This document shows, one piece after another, positions 8,712 to 17,227 of a stretch of DNA of 64,000 nt. Under the pieces are notes generated by a model that ran no database searches, was not told the DNA's origin, and saw only the letters and a list, made by a program, of their open reading frames with translations. Positions within the stretch are counted from its first letter, which is position 1. Each line of letters opens with the position of its first letter. Source of the stretch: Thermosipho sp. (in: thermotogales) (lineage in GTDB: Bacteria; Thermotogota; Thermotogae; Thermotogales; Fervidobacteriaceae); NCBI GenBank assembly GCA_017656335.1, contig JACDOA010000002.1, positions 1 through 64,000 of the forward strand, read 5' to 3'. The translations under genes and the position numbers were made by a program.

Positions 8712-10532
8712 ATGAAAGAAATACTTATTTTCCTTATGATTTCAACAGTTTCATTCAGCTTAATTGTCAATCCAATAGAAAATCTCAAAGAAGATTTTAT
8801 CTTTGGAATGGATGTTTCAATGCTTTATGAAATTGAAAAAAATGGTGGCAAATATTTTGATGAAAACGTAGAGAAACAATGTTTAAACATTTTAAAAGAG
8901 CATGGTGTAAACTGGATTAGATTGAGAGTTTGGAATGATCCTAAAGATGAAAACGGAAATCCTCTTGGTGGTGGTAATTGTAATTATGAAAATATGACTG
9001 AAATAGCAAAAAAAGCGAAAAATTTAGGATTAAAAATTTTCCTAGACTTTCATTACAGTGACTGGTGGGCAGACCCTGGAAAACAAAATAAGCCAAAAGC
9101 ATGGATAAATCTTCATGGTAAGGAACTTGAAAATGCAGTATATGATTACACAAAGTTTGTTTTAACTTACATGAAAAACAATAATGCTCTTCCAGAAATG
9201 GTTCAAATTGGAAATGAAGTAAATAATGGTTTCTTATGGCCAGATGGAATGATCTTCGGAAAAAACGCAGGTGGCTTTGAGGGATTCACAAAGCTTTTAA
9301 ATGCTGCAATCAAAGCTATAAGAGAAATTGATCCATCTATAAAAATTGTTATTCACCTTGCAGAAGGAGGAAATACTAAACTTTTTAAAGAGTTTTTTGG
9401 GGAATTAATTAACAGAAACATTGATTTTGATATAATTGGAGTTTCGTATTATCCTTACTGGCATGGAACATTTGAAGATCTAAAAAAGACTATTTTTTTA
9501 GTCTCAAGAAAATACAAAAAAGACATTATAATTGCTGAAACAGGATATGCCTGGACGGCAAATAACGGAGACAATCATCCTAATTTATTTAGCAAAGGAA
9601 TGGAATTATCAGGTGGATACTTAGCAACAATTCAAGGACAAACAACTTTTCTAAGGGATTTAATTGAACTGGTTAATAACGTGCCAGATAATAGAGGACT
9701 TGGAATTTTTTATTGGGAAGGTGAATGGATTCCAATTAAAGGAGCAGGGTGGAAAACTGGTGAAGGAAACCCTTGGGATAACCAAACTTTATTTGATTTC
9801 AATGGAAATGCTCTTCCATCACTTGATATTATGAATTTAATTAAAACTTCGCCAGCTACAGAAGTAAAAATGCTGAAAATTTATCCTGTTGAACTCACAT
9901 ATAACTTAGGTGAAGAAATTGATTTACCAAAAACAATTAAAGCCTTGTTTTCAGATGATTCTATCAGATCACTACCTGTAACCTGGAATTTAAATCCCGA
10001 AATATCAGAAATACCAGGTGTTCATAAAATTGAAGGAATTATAAAAAGTACAAAGGAAAAAATATCTGCTACTGTTACCATTAAAAATACAAGAAACTTT
10101 CTTAAAAATCCCAGTTTTGAAACTGGAGAATTTGCACCATGGATAGTTCTGAAAGATATTAACGCCGTCAAAATTGAAAAAGCTAATCCTCCAGACAATG
10201 CACATAATGGTGAATATGCTGTTAATTTCTGGTTAGATAGTCCTTTTAGTTTTGAACTCTATCAAGAATTAGAAATTTCAAATGGAAAATACAAAGTTGG
10301 TTTCTGGACACATGGGAATGCTGGTGTAAAAGTTATTATGAAAGTAAGTGAATATGGAGGAGAAGATAGATATGTAGAAATAGAAGAATCAGGTTGGTTA
10401 AATTGGCACAATCCAATAATTGATGGTATAAATGTTAGTACCGGTAAAATTAAAATAAGCATTATTGTTGAAGGAAAAGAAGGTGATTGGGGCTTTTTAG
10501 ATGATTTCTATCTTTTTAAAGAAGATGAATGA
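8712..10532 (+). CDS. Secreted GH53 endo-beta-1,4-galactanase with carbohydrate-binding tail
   Basis: The 606-residue protein starts with a short signal-like hydrophobic segment, then a GH53 arabinogalactan endo-beta-1,4-galactanase domain (about 25-380). Visible features are FGMDVSMLYEIE, VNWIRLRVWNDP, the acid/base Glu in VQIGNEVNNGFLWP and the nucleophile Glu in IIIAETGYAW. A bacterial Ig-like Big_4 type domain (about 395-460) and a C-terminal domain starting FLKNPSFETGEFAPW follow. That domain resembles the galactan-binding CBM61 known from the Thermotoga maritima enzyme. It would cut pectic galactan outside the cell, feeding the transporter encoded just upstream. The ATG follows AAGGAGG. 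Confidence 0.9.
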   Translation: MKEILIFLMISTVSFSLIVNPIENLKEDFIFGMDVSMLYEIEKNGGKYFDENVEKQCLNILKEHGVNWIRLRVWNDPKDENGNPLGGGNCNYENMTEIAKKAKNLGLKIFLDFHYSDWWADPGKQNKPKAWINLHGKELENAVYDYTKFVLTYMKNNNALPEMVQIGNEVNNGFLWPDGMIFGKNAGGFEGFTKLLNAAIKAIREIDPSIKIVIHLAEGGNTKLFKEFFGELINRNIDFDIIGVSYYPYWHGTFEDLKKTIFLVSRKYKKDIIIAETGYAWTANNGDNHPNLFSKGMELSGGYLATIQGQTTFLRDLIELVNNVPDNRGLGIFYWEGEWIPIKGAGWKTGEGNPWDNQTLFDFNGNALPSLDIMNLIKTSPATEVKMLKIYPVELTYNLGEEIDLPKTIKALFSDDSIRSLPVTWNLNPEISEIPGVHKIEGIIKSTKEKISATVTIKNTRNFLKNPSFETGEFAPWIVLKDINAVKIEKANPPDNAHNGEYAVNFWLDSPFSFELYQELEISNGKYKVGFWTHGNAGVKVIMKVSEYGGEDRYVEIEESGWLNWHNPIIDGINVSTGKIKISIIVEGKEGDWGFLDDFYLFKEDE

Positions 10533-10556
10533 ATGAATGAATTTTTTAAATTAAAA

Positions 10557-10603
10557 AAACTATCCCTTTGGGGTTCTCGAATTCCAAAGGGATAGTTTGT
10601 TTT
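10557..10603. terminator. Strong bidirectional terminator after the galactanase operon
   Basis: A perfect 15-bp inverted repeat (AAACTATCCCTTTGG / CCAAAGGGATAGTTT) has a 12-base loop and ends in T-rich sequence on both strands. It separates the plus-strand operon from the converging protease gene. Confidence 0.9.
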
Positions 10604-10612
10604 TAATAAAAA

Positions 10613-11455
10613 TTATCTCGAGTTATCTTTAAAGATTCTGTAGTCAACCGGGACATAATTAACTGAGGGCCTTCTTTTTCCAGATTGTTTATATAAATTC
10701 ATTAATAAATAAACTTCATTTGGCATTTCTATAGATACTTTCAATCCAAGTTCTCTTGCTTTTTCAACAGTTATAGGATAATCATGAGTCCAATAACCAC
10801 TTACAAGTTTATCTGCTAGTTCTTCAGCTTTATCTCCATATTTTTCCTTTAAAAGATCAGAAGCATATTCTTTCATTTGTTTCATAGCTTTTTCAGCAAC
10901 ATCTGCCAAAATCAAAGTTTGATCATCTATCTTATTTACATCCTTTTTCTCAACAACTGATAATATTGAAGCTGCTGGATATTGTCCAAGTTGAGGATCA
11001 ATAGGTCCTAAGACTGCATTTTCATCCATTACAATCTCATCAGCTGCAAGTGCTATTAAAGTTCCACCGGACATTGCATAATGAGGAACAAAAACAGTTA
11101 CTTTTCCTTTGTGTTTTCTTAGGGCATTTGCTATTTGTTCTGCAGCTAATACCAAACCTCCAGGTGTGTGAATAATTAAATCAATTGGCATATCATCAGG
11201 TGTCATTTTTATCGCTCTAATCAATTCTTCAGAATCTTCAATATCAATATACCTTCTGATTGGAAGTCCGAAAAAATTAATAGATTCTTCCCTATGAATT
11301 AATGTAATTACTCTGCTACCTCTTTTTTTCTCAATTGACCGTATTATACCTTCTCTAGAAGCATTCAAAGACATACTTTTAAATAGTGGGACAAAAGTTG
11401 TAATTATCAAAACCATCCAAAAAATCTGAAAAATTATTGTGAAAAGACCATCCAT
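10613..11455 (-). CDS. Membrane-anchored Clp-fold serine protease, SDH/DUF114 (SppA-like) family
   Basis: The 280-residue protein has one N-terminal membrane helix (about 5-25) and a ClpP/crotonase-fold domain of the Pfam SDH_sah type. Segments such as LIIHTPGGLVLAAEQIANAL, VFVPHYAMSGGTLIALAADEIVMDENA and LGPIDPQLG place the likely catalytic Ser in AMSGGT. Related proteins include archaeal and bacterial membrane proteases near SppA and NfeD. It probably degrades membrane or signal peptides. The ATG follows GGTGAGGTGA. It lies downstream of porB but beyond a terminator, so it is probably transcribed separately. Confidence 0.8.
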   Translation of the reverse strand: MDGLFTIIFQIFWMVLIITTFVPLFKSMSLNASREGIIRSIEKKRGSRVITLIHREESINFFGLPIRRYIDIEDSEELIRAIKMTPDDMPIDLIIHTPGGLVLAAEQIANALRKHKGKVTVFVPHYAMSGGTLIALAADEIVMDENAVLGPIDPQLGQYPAASILSVVEKKDVNKIDDQTLILADVAEKAMKQMKEYASDLLKEKYGDKAEELADKLVSGYWTHDYPITVEKARELGLKVSIEMPNEVYLLMNLYKQSGKRRPSVNYVPVDYRIFKDNSR

Positions 11456-11504
11456 TTTATCACCTCACCATTTAATATGTCTGATTTAATAATATTATAT
11501 CAAA

Positions 11505-11537
11505 AAATAAAGCAAGGCATTTTGCCTTGCTTTATTT
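11505..11537 (-). terminator. Terminator of the por operon
   Basis: A 15-bp inverted repeat (core GCAAGGCA/TGCCTTGC, three-base loop) runs into a T-rich tail on the minus strand. It lies about 20 bases after the porB stop. Confidence 0.88.
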
Positions 11538-11555
11538 TGAATAACATAGAAATAA

Positions 11556-12533
11556 TCATCTTATAGGTTTATCTTTTGTAGCTTCTTCAAGAATTTGGAG
11601 CCTTTCCCATCTTCTTGTTATGTATTCTTGAACTTCATTAATTATTTCTTCTGCATCTGGTCTCTTTAAAAGATTTCTGAATCTGCCTTGTGCTTTTATA
11701 AATTCCTTTACTGGTTTTAATTCTTTAACTTTCTTAGTAATCCTATACACACCTCTTTCAACTTCATATAATGGCCAATAGCCTGTTTCTATGGCTAATT
11801 TTGAGATGTCTACAGCTTTGTCTTCACTAATTCTCCAGAATCTTACACATGGAGAAAACGCAGCTATAAATGATGGACCATCAAATTGAAGAGCTTTTTC
11901 GATTTTTTTGAAGAAATCCATTGGTTCAGATGTTGAAACTGTAGCAACATATACATTTTCATGTCCTGCCATAATTTCAACAATATTTTTCTTAAGTTGA
12001 ACCTTACCAGGTAATTTTTTACCAACTGGTTGAGTAGTTGTTTGTGAACCAGGAGGAGTTGCACCTGATCTCTGATTTCCAGTGTTCATGTATCCTTCAT
12101 TGTCATATACTATGTAAATAAATTTATGTCCTCTTTCTACAGCCCCAGATAATGACTGAAGACCTATATCATAAGTTCCTCCATCTCCACCAAATGCAAA
12201 GAAAGCATATTTCTTCTCAGGATCAACTAATCTTCCTTTTTTTGCAAGGGCTCTATATGCCGTTTCTACACCACTAACTGTTGCAGCAACATTTTCGAAA
12301 GCATTATGAATATAGGGAACATTCCAAGCTGTAAATGGGAAAATTGTAGTTGAAACTTCTAAACATCCAGTTGCTAGCCCAACAATAGGGGTATATCCCA
12401 AAGATTGTGCAGTCATTAAAGCAAATTTTGCAACATTTGGAGCAGCACAACCTGGACAAAGCCTGTGACCAGGAGTTATACCAGGATTTTTATCTGCAAA
12501 GTTTGTTGCAAGCTGCATTATATTTAAAGCCAT
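11556..12533 (-). CDS. porB: Pyruvate:ferredoxin oxidoreductase, beta subunit
   Basis: The 325-residue subunit binds thiamine pyrophosphate: GDGGTYDIGLQSLSGAVERG followed by YDNEGYMNTGNQRS is the TPP/Mg motif region. RLCPGCAAPN near the N terminus supplies two cysteines of the catalytic-side [4Fe-4S] cluster, and further cysteines occur at GCLEVS and FSPCVRF. The enzyme oxidises pyruvate and CoA to acetyl-CoA and CO2 and reduces ferredoxin. In anaerobes this feeds hydrogen production. It is the last gene of porGDAB, the arrangement known from Thermotoga. Confidence 0.96.
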   Translation of the reverse strand: MALNIMQLATNFADKNPGITPGHRLCPGCAAPNVAKFALMTAQSLGYTPIVGLATGCLEVSTTIFPFTAWNVPYIHNAFENVAATVSGVETAYRALAKKGRLVDPEKKYAFFAFGGDGGTYDIGLQSLSGAVERGHKFIYIVYDNEGYMNTGNQRSGATPPGSQTTTQPVGKKLPGKVQLKKNIVEIMAGHENVYVATVSTSEPMDFFKKIEKALQFDGPSFIAAFSPCVRFWRISEDKAVDISKLAIETGYWPLYEVERGVYRITKKVKELKPVKEFIKAQGRFRNLLKRPDAEEIINEVQEYITRRWERLQILEEATKDKPIR

Positions 12534-12546
12534 TCATTACACCTCC

Positions 12547-13734
12547 TTATTCTCTAAGTCCAAGATATCTTTCTTCATCTGGATTAAGATTTCCAGCAAA
12601 GGCATCTTCAAATGCTTGTTTAATATATTCAACTTTAATATCTCTGCCACCAAGACCATAAACGTAGCTTCCAATTAATGGTTTATTTTCTACATTGAAT
12701 AATGCACTCTTAACAGCTTCATATAAAGGAGCCTCAGCACCAAATGAAGCGGATCTATCAAGAACAATGACGGCTTTACGTCCATTTAGAACTTCTTGAA
12801 GTTCCTTTTTGAGGAATGGTCTGAAAACCCATGGTTTTACAATACCAACTTTATGTCCCTGTTCTCTCAATAAATCCACGGTGTATTTTATTGTTCCTGC
12901 AGTAGAACCAAGGGCTATCATTATATATTCAGCATCATCAACCATGTATTTATCAAAGATATCATATCTTCTTCCTGAAATTTTTTCGAATTCATCTACA
13001 ATTTCTTTATAAACTCTTTCAACATGTTTCATCGCTTCTATTTGCTGTCTTTTGTGTTCAAAATAATAATCATAAAGATCTAATGGACCATATGTAACTG
13101 GATTATCAACATCTAATAAAGGATATTTTACCTTAGGTTCTCCAACAAATTTCTTAACAACTTCATCGTCTAAAAAGTCAACTACTTCAACACCATGTGA
13201 AATAATAAAGCCATCAAAATTAATCATAACAGGCAATCTTACATCTTCATGTTCTCCAAGTCTAAGAGCAATTAACGTGAGATCGTATGCTTCCTGAGCA
13301 TTTTCTGCCCAGAGTTGAATCCATCCTGAATCTCTTTCTGCCATAGCATCACTGTGATCACAGTGAATATTAATTGGTCCTGAAAGCGCCCTGTTTGCAA
13401 CTGGCATTACAATTGGTAATCTTGAAGATGCTGCTATATAAACTATTTCATGCATTAAAGCCAAACCATTTGCCGCAGTTGCGGTCATGGCTCTAGCTCC
13501 TGCTGCAGCTGCACCAACAACTGCACTCATTGCACTGTGTTCACTTTCGACGGGAATCATTTCAGTGTCTACAACTCCATCTGCAACGTATTGAGCAAAG
13601 TATTCTACAACAGGTGTTTGTGGAGTAATTGGATAAGCTGCCACAACATCCGGATTTATTTGACGCATAGCATTTGCTATTGCTTGTGCACCAGTAACCG
13701 CCTGTCTATTTTTTACCTCTGGCACGTCACACAC
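12547..13734 (-). CDS. porA: Pyruvate:ferredoxin oxidoreductase, alpha subunit
   Basis: The 395-residue subunit carries the pyrimidine-binding domain of TPP-dependent 2-oxoacid oxidoreductases. Visible features are the N-terminal AVTGAQAIANAMRQINPDVVAAYPITPQTP and ESEHSAMSAVVGAAAAGARAMTATAANGLALMHE, split here only by ordinary sequence. The C-terminal half has the transketolase-C-like fold (SFGAEAPLYEAVKS). It pairs with PorB to form the active site. It starts 4 bases after porD, with a site (GAGGTGTGTGA) partly inside the end of porD. Confidence 0.96.
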   Translation of the reverse strand: MCDVPEVKNRQAVTGAQAIANAMRQINPDVVAAYPITPQTPVVEYFAQYVADGVVDTEMIPVESEHSAMSAVVGAAAAGARAMTATAANGLALMHEIVYIAASSRLPIVMPVANRALSGPINIHCDHSDAMAERDSGWIQLWAENAQEAYDLTLIALRLGEHEDVRLPVMINFDGFIISHGVEVVDFLDDEVVKKFVGEPKVKYPLLDVDNPVTYGPLDLYDYYFEHKRQQIEAMKHVERVYKEIVDEFEKISGRRYDIFDKYMVDDAEYIMIALGSTAGTIKYTVDLLREQGHKVGIVKPWVFRPFLKKELQEVLNGRKAVIVLDRSASFGAEAPLYEAVKSALFNVENKPLIGSYVYGLGGRDIKVEYIKQAFEDAFAGNLNPDEERYLGLRE

Positions 13735-13738
13735 CTCC

Positions 13739-14071
13739 TCATTCCTGAAATTCCGTTTCAGGTTTCATTACAATTGCACGTTTTTCTTCAGGTAATTTAT
13801 CATTTGTTTTTGGACATACATTAGCACAAAGACCGCAACCTTTACAATAATAGTAATTAAATCCTTTCATCTTCGGTTTTCCATCTACAACTTCTATTTC
13901 AACTGCCTGATCAGGACAATAAAGCCAACAGAACATACAGTGAATACAGTTTTCGGCTTGATATATGGGTCTAATTACTCTCCAAGTACCTGTTTGATAT
14001 TCTTTTGCTGTTGCAGGTTTATCTATCACACCACCTATTGGAAGTTCTTTCCAATTTTTGAGTTCAGCCAT
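13739..14071 (-). CDS. porD: Pyruvate:ferredoxin oxidoreductase, delta subunit (2[4Fe-4S] ferredoxin)
   Basis: The 110-residue subunit has two complete CxxCxxCxxxCP motifs, CIHCMFCWLYCP and CKGCGLCANVCP, each binding a [4Fe-4S] cluster. It carries electrons from the TPP site towards external ferredoxin. Its ATG overlaps the end of porG by 8 bases, which suggests coupled translation and fixed stoichiometry. Confidence 0.96.
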   Translation of the reverse strand: MAELKNWKELPIGGVIDKPATAKEYQTGTWRVIRPIYQAENCIHCMFCWLYCPDQAVEIEVVDGKPKMKGFNYYYCKGCGLCANVCPKTNDKLPEEKRAIVMKPETEFQE

Positions 14072-14639
14072 TGCATTTCACCTCCTCAAAGCCTCGGCGT
14101 AAAGCTCTAACGTTTGCTTCGACTACTTCTTCAGAGAATTTCTTTCCAAATGTTTTTCTTATTCTTTCTTCTACGCTTTCAAGGGTTATAACACCAGTAA
14201 CATTTGCAATAGCCCCCAACATAACGGTGTTAGGGATTCCTCTTTTGATTTCTTCAAGAGCAATATCAGTTGCTGGAATTACACATACTTTTCCCTTCAC
14301 ACCTAATTTTGTTTTAACAAAATCAACATCTTTTGTTGTATTAACAATGAAAATAGTTCCATCTCTAACACCAGCAACTAGGTCTGGATTTCCTAACATG
14401 GTATCATCAATAACAATCACTACATCCGGATTTTCAACTGAACTGTGAACAAGAATTGGGACATCAGCAATTCGGTTAAAGGCTTTCATGGGAGCTCCTG
14501 TTCTTTCAGCACCATATTCAGGAAAAGATTGAACATACTTTCCCATTTCAAGCGCGGCTTCAGCAAGCATCTGCGATGCACTTTTTGCGCCTTGCCCCGC
14601 TCTTGCATGCCATCTGAATTCAAAATATTTTGCGGGCAC
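14064..14639 (-). CDS. porG: Pyruvate:ferredoxin oxidoreductase, gamma subunit
   Basis: The 191-residue subunit starts MPAKYFEFRWHARAGQGAKSASQMLAEAA in two adjacent blocks, where RAGQGAKSA is the family signature for the gamma, CoA-side domain. Translation starts at GTG after GTGAGGAGGG. It is the first gene of porGDAB. Only about 28 bases and no terminator separate it from the GH57 gene upstream, so the oxidoreductase may be partly transcribed with the glucan genes. Confidence 0.95.
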   Translation of the reverse strand: MPAKYFEFRWHARAGQGAKSASQMLAEAALEMGKYVQSFPEYGAERTGAPMKAFNRIADVPILVHSSVENPDVVIVIDDTMLGNPDLVAGVRDGTIFIVNTTKDVDFVKTKLGVKGKVCVIPATDIALEEIKRGIPNTVMLGAIANVTGVITLESVEERIRKTFGKKFSEEVVEANVRALRRGFEEVKCNG

Positions 14640-14667
14640 TTTTATCCCTCCTCACTAAAATTTTGTT

Positions 14668-16275
14668 TCAGACTTTCAAATACATTGTATAATCAATATC
14701 TTGGAATATATCATCAGTTTTTTCAAAATGTGAAAGTCTTCTCATATCAATTTTACCACTAATAACCATTTCATACAATTCTAAAAAACGTTTCACATGT
14801 GTTTTAGTTCTGTTAACAGCGTATTCCACACTGGTGTTTGTTGTCATTATAAACGCCCAGTCACTTGATTGCGCAAGCAGTAATTCCCTTGCCATTTGGT
14901 TTAAAGCTCTTTTAATTTTTGATGGAGTTTCTTCCGGACTGGGATATTTTTTAGCAGCTTCAGTCATTTTTTCTACCATTTCATGAAGGTGGAGATAAAT
15001 CCAATCATTTGTTCCATTCAACCAAACTTCGTTATACCCATTTGCACCCCAGGTAGACGCAGCAGGAGTTACAATTTGAACTTTTTCAATTTTATCCACT
15101 ATATCTGAGGCCTTAATTGTTCTAATAAGTTTACTTTCACTTGAATATCTCATAAACTCTTCAAGAAAAATAGGACCTTCATACCACCAGTGGCCGAAAA
15201 GTTCAGCATCAAAAGGTGCTACTATTACAGGTTCAAGTCCTTCAAATAAATTCAACAAACCAGATGTTTGGGCTTCTTTTTTCTTAAGAAAATCTAATGC
15301 ATGCTGTTTGGCAGCCTCCTTTGCTTCATCTATATCATAAAAATCCTTTTCATTCAACGGAACGTTTTTAGAAGTAATTTTGTGATATTTAATTCCTGTA
15401 TTTGTTCTTACACCACTTGGATCTATAAAAGGTTTGATATATTCAAACTCTCTATCAAAACCAATATCCCTATAAAATTCACGGTACCTACCATCACCAG
15501 GATAACCAATATCAGCATTCCATACCTGTTCACTACTTTCTGGATCTCTTGCAAAAACAAAAACATTATTTGGAGTAACTACAGGCCGATATACACCATA
15601 TCTTGGTCTTTCATCCGCATACCAGAATCCATGAGAATCAACAAAGAAAAATTCTAAACCGTACTCTGCTAAATATTTGTCTAACCCAGGAAAATACGCA
15701 CATTCAGCAAGCCAAATCCCACGAGGTTTAATGCCCATATGTTTTTCGTATGTTTTAACTCCTTGTTCTATTTGAGCTCTAATTGCCTGTGGATACTGCT
15801 CCATGAAAGGTAAAAAACCGTGAGTAGCATTACATGTTATAACATCTAGATAACCTTTTTCCAAATATTCTTTAAATCCTTTTAAAATATTCCCACCATA
15901 TACATCTTTGAAAATGTATAAAATTTCTTTGAAATCATTGTAATAAAATTTTGCCATTTTGTGTTTTCGGGGATTTTCTTTCTGAGTCCTATTAACTTCT
16001 TTTTCTGCAAGTTCTATCATTTTTTTCATTCTTTTAATATATTTTTGCTGAAGATCTTCATTTGCGAGCATTTCCATCAAAGGAGGAGTAATTGACATCG
16101 TAAGATTGAACTTTTTATTTTCTTCTTCTAGTCTTTTAAACATCCTCAATAAGGGAATATATGTTTCAGTAATTGCTTCAAATAGCCAATTTTCTTCTAG
16201 AAAAAAATCGTACTGCGGATGATGAATAAAAGGTAAATGTGCGTGAAGCATAAATACAATATTTCCTTTCGGCAT
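14668..16275 (-). CDS. GH57 1,4-alpha-glucan branching enzyme
   Basis: The 535-residue protein is a GH57 member of the branching-enzyme group (DUF1957 type). An N-terminal (beta/alpha)7 barrel begins IVFMLHAHLPFIHHP. The nucleophile Glu lies in IWLAECAYFPGLD (about residue 180), the acid Asp in VAPFDAELFGHWWYEGP (about residue 350), and a helical C-terminal domain follows. Such enzymes form alpha-1,6 branches in glycogen-like alpha-glucan in the cytoplasm; no signal peptide is present. I chose the ATG after GGAAGGGGG rather than the GTG 18 bases upstream, which overlaps the preceding gene. It follows a DUF4912 gene with almost no gap. Confidence 0.9.
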   Translation of the reverse strand: MPKGNIVFMLHAHLPFIHHPQYDFFLEENWLFEAITETYIPLLRMFKRLEEENKKFNLTMSITPPLMEMLANEDLQQKYIKRMKKMIELAEKEVNRTQKENPRKHKMAKFYYNDFKEILYIFKDVYGGNILKGFKEYLEKGYLDVITCNATHGFLPFMEQYPQAIRAQIEQGVKTYEKHMGIKPRGIWLAECAYFPGLDKYLAEYGLEFFFVDSHGFWYADERPRYGVYRPVVTPNNVFVFARDPESSEQVWNADIGYPGDGRYREFYRDIGFDREFEYIKPFIDPSGVRTNTGIKYHKITSKNVPLNEKDFYDIDEAKEAAKQHALDFLKKKEAQTSGLLNLFEGLEPVIVAPFDAELFGHWWYEGPIFLEEFMRYSSESKLIRTIKASDIVDKIEKVQIVTPAASTWGANGYNEVWLNGTNDWIYLHLHEMVEKMTEAAKKYPSPEETPSKIKRALNQMARELLLAQSSDWAFIMTTNTSVEYAVNRTKTHVKRFLELYEMVISGKIDMRRLSHFEKTDDIFQDIDYTMYLKV

Positions 16276-16276
16276 T

Positions 16277-17092
16277 TTATATCCCCCTTCCACTTCTAAA
16301 AATACTAACTAATTGCCAGTCTAAAGAATGTCCAGATAACGCTTTCGATATTTCCTTTTCAAATCCAAAAACGGAACCTGCAATTCTTTCAACTTCTCTT
16401 ATGACAGGACCATCAGATGGGGTAACAATTTTTCTCTTCTTTCTTATATCCATCCATCTTTCCCTAGTACTCTGACTAGGCGAATTTGAAGGGGTTCTAC
16501 AAACATTGGACTTTAAAAGAGACACAAATCTTCCATCTTTTGTGACATATCCTAGTTCAGCTAAATAATCTGCATTGGGCATGGGAACATTAAAATAGTA
16601 ATTTTTTTGAAGGTTAAGATTTATAGGAATCTCAAAAGTTCTATGGGCATTATTTCCGTTAAATTGGATAAATGTAACATCATAAATTCTCAAAAAAACC
16701 CTCGTACCTTCAGGAAAATTTTCTAATATTTCTCTTGTACTTTTGGAAAAATCCCAATATGCATGAATCCAGTTTGGATTAACGGGCATAAGAATTAGCT
16801 TATCTTTTTCGTAGGTTTGCGGGATTTCTGGGGTTGATTCTCCTGAGGGTCTTAGTCTTTCTTGAGAAAGCTTTGAGGTGGATGAAGCTGATGAGGCTGT
16901 TGATTCGTTCTGTAATTTCTCAAGTTTTTCAAGTTTCTTAATATAATTTTTAAACAACTTTACTACCTCTCTTTTTTTCATCATTCGCTTTACTTTTAAT
17001 CCCAAATCTTTTGCTTTGGATTTTAATTCTTGAATCGTCGGGCCAGTTTCCAACCATTTCTTTAATTTTTCATAATTTCGCTCTCCTGACAT
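16277..17092 (-). CDS. DUF4912 domain protein with SAP-like N terminus
   Basis: The 271-residue protein begins with a basic helical region (about 1-60) that resembles SAP or Rho-N helix-extended-loop-helix folds. A Ser/Thr-rich low-complexity linker (about 65-90) follows, then a DUF4912 domain recognised by LILMPVNPNWIHAYWDFS (about 95-115). The domain's function is unknown; in several lineages it occurs beside alpha-glucan genes, as here. It has a strong ribosome site (AAGGGGGGG) and its own promoter, and runs directly into the GH57 branching-enzyme gene. A glucan-binding or regulatory role is inference. Confidence 0.75.
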   Translation of the reverse strand: MSGERNYEKLKKWLETGPTIQELKSKAKDLGLKVKRMMKKREVVKLFKNYIKKLEKLEKLQNESTASSASSTSKLSQERLRPSGESTPEIPQTYEKDKLILMPVNPNWIHAYWDFSKSTREILENFPEGTRVFLRIYDVTFIQFNGNNAHRTFEIPINLNLQKNYYFNVPMPNADYLAELGYVTKDGRFVSLLKSNVCRTPSNSPSQSTRERWMDIRKKRKIVTPSDGPVIREVERIAGSVFGFEKEISKALSGHSLDWQLVSIFRSGRGI

Positions 17093-17130
17093 ATTACCCC
17101 CCCTTTTTCAAAATATTTTCCCTCAAAATT

Positions 17131-17159
17131 ATTGTATCATAATAATATCTTGTTGTAAA
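17131..17159 (-). promoter_or_regulatory. Promoter of the DUF4912-GH57(-por) operon
   Basis: TTTACA and TACAAT are separated by 17 bases on the minus strand, about 40 bases upstream of the DUF4912 start. The rest of this intergenic stretch shows nothing else clear. Confidence 0.7.
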
Positions 17160-17227
17160 CAGTTGAAAGGAAGAGTAATAACGAAAAAAATATTTTTATT
17201 TACCAATATATTTCTAATATTGCAGTC

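Noticed and set aside
10525-10545. Short tandem GAAT units at the end of the galactanase gene
   Set aside because: Only three to four units around the stop codon; too short to call a functional repeat.
14071-14448. A 125-codon open frame on the plus strand opposite porG
   Set aside because: It is antisense to a clear gene, with low-complexity composition arising from the complementary codons.
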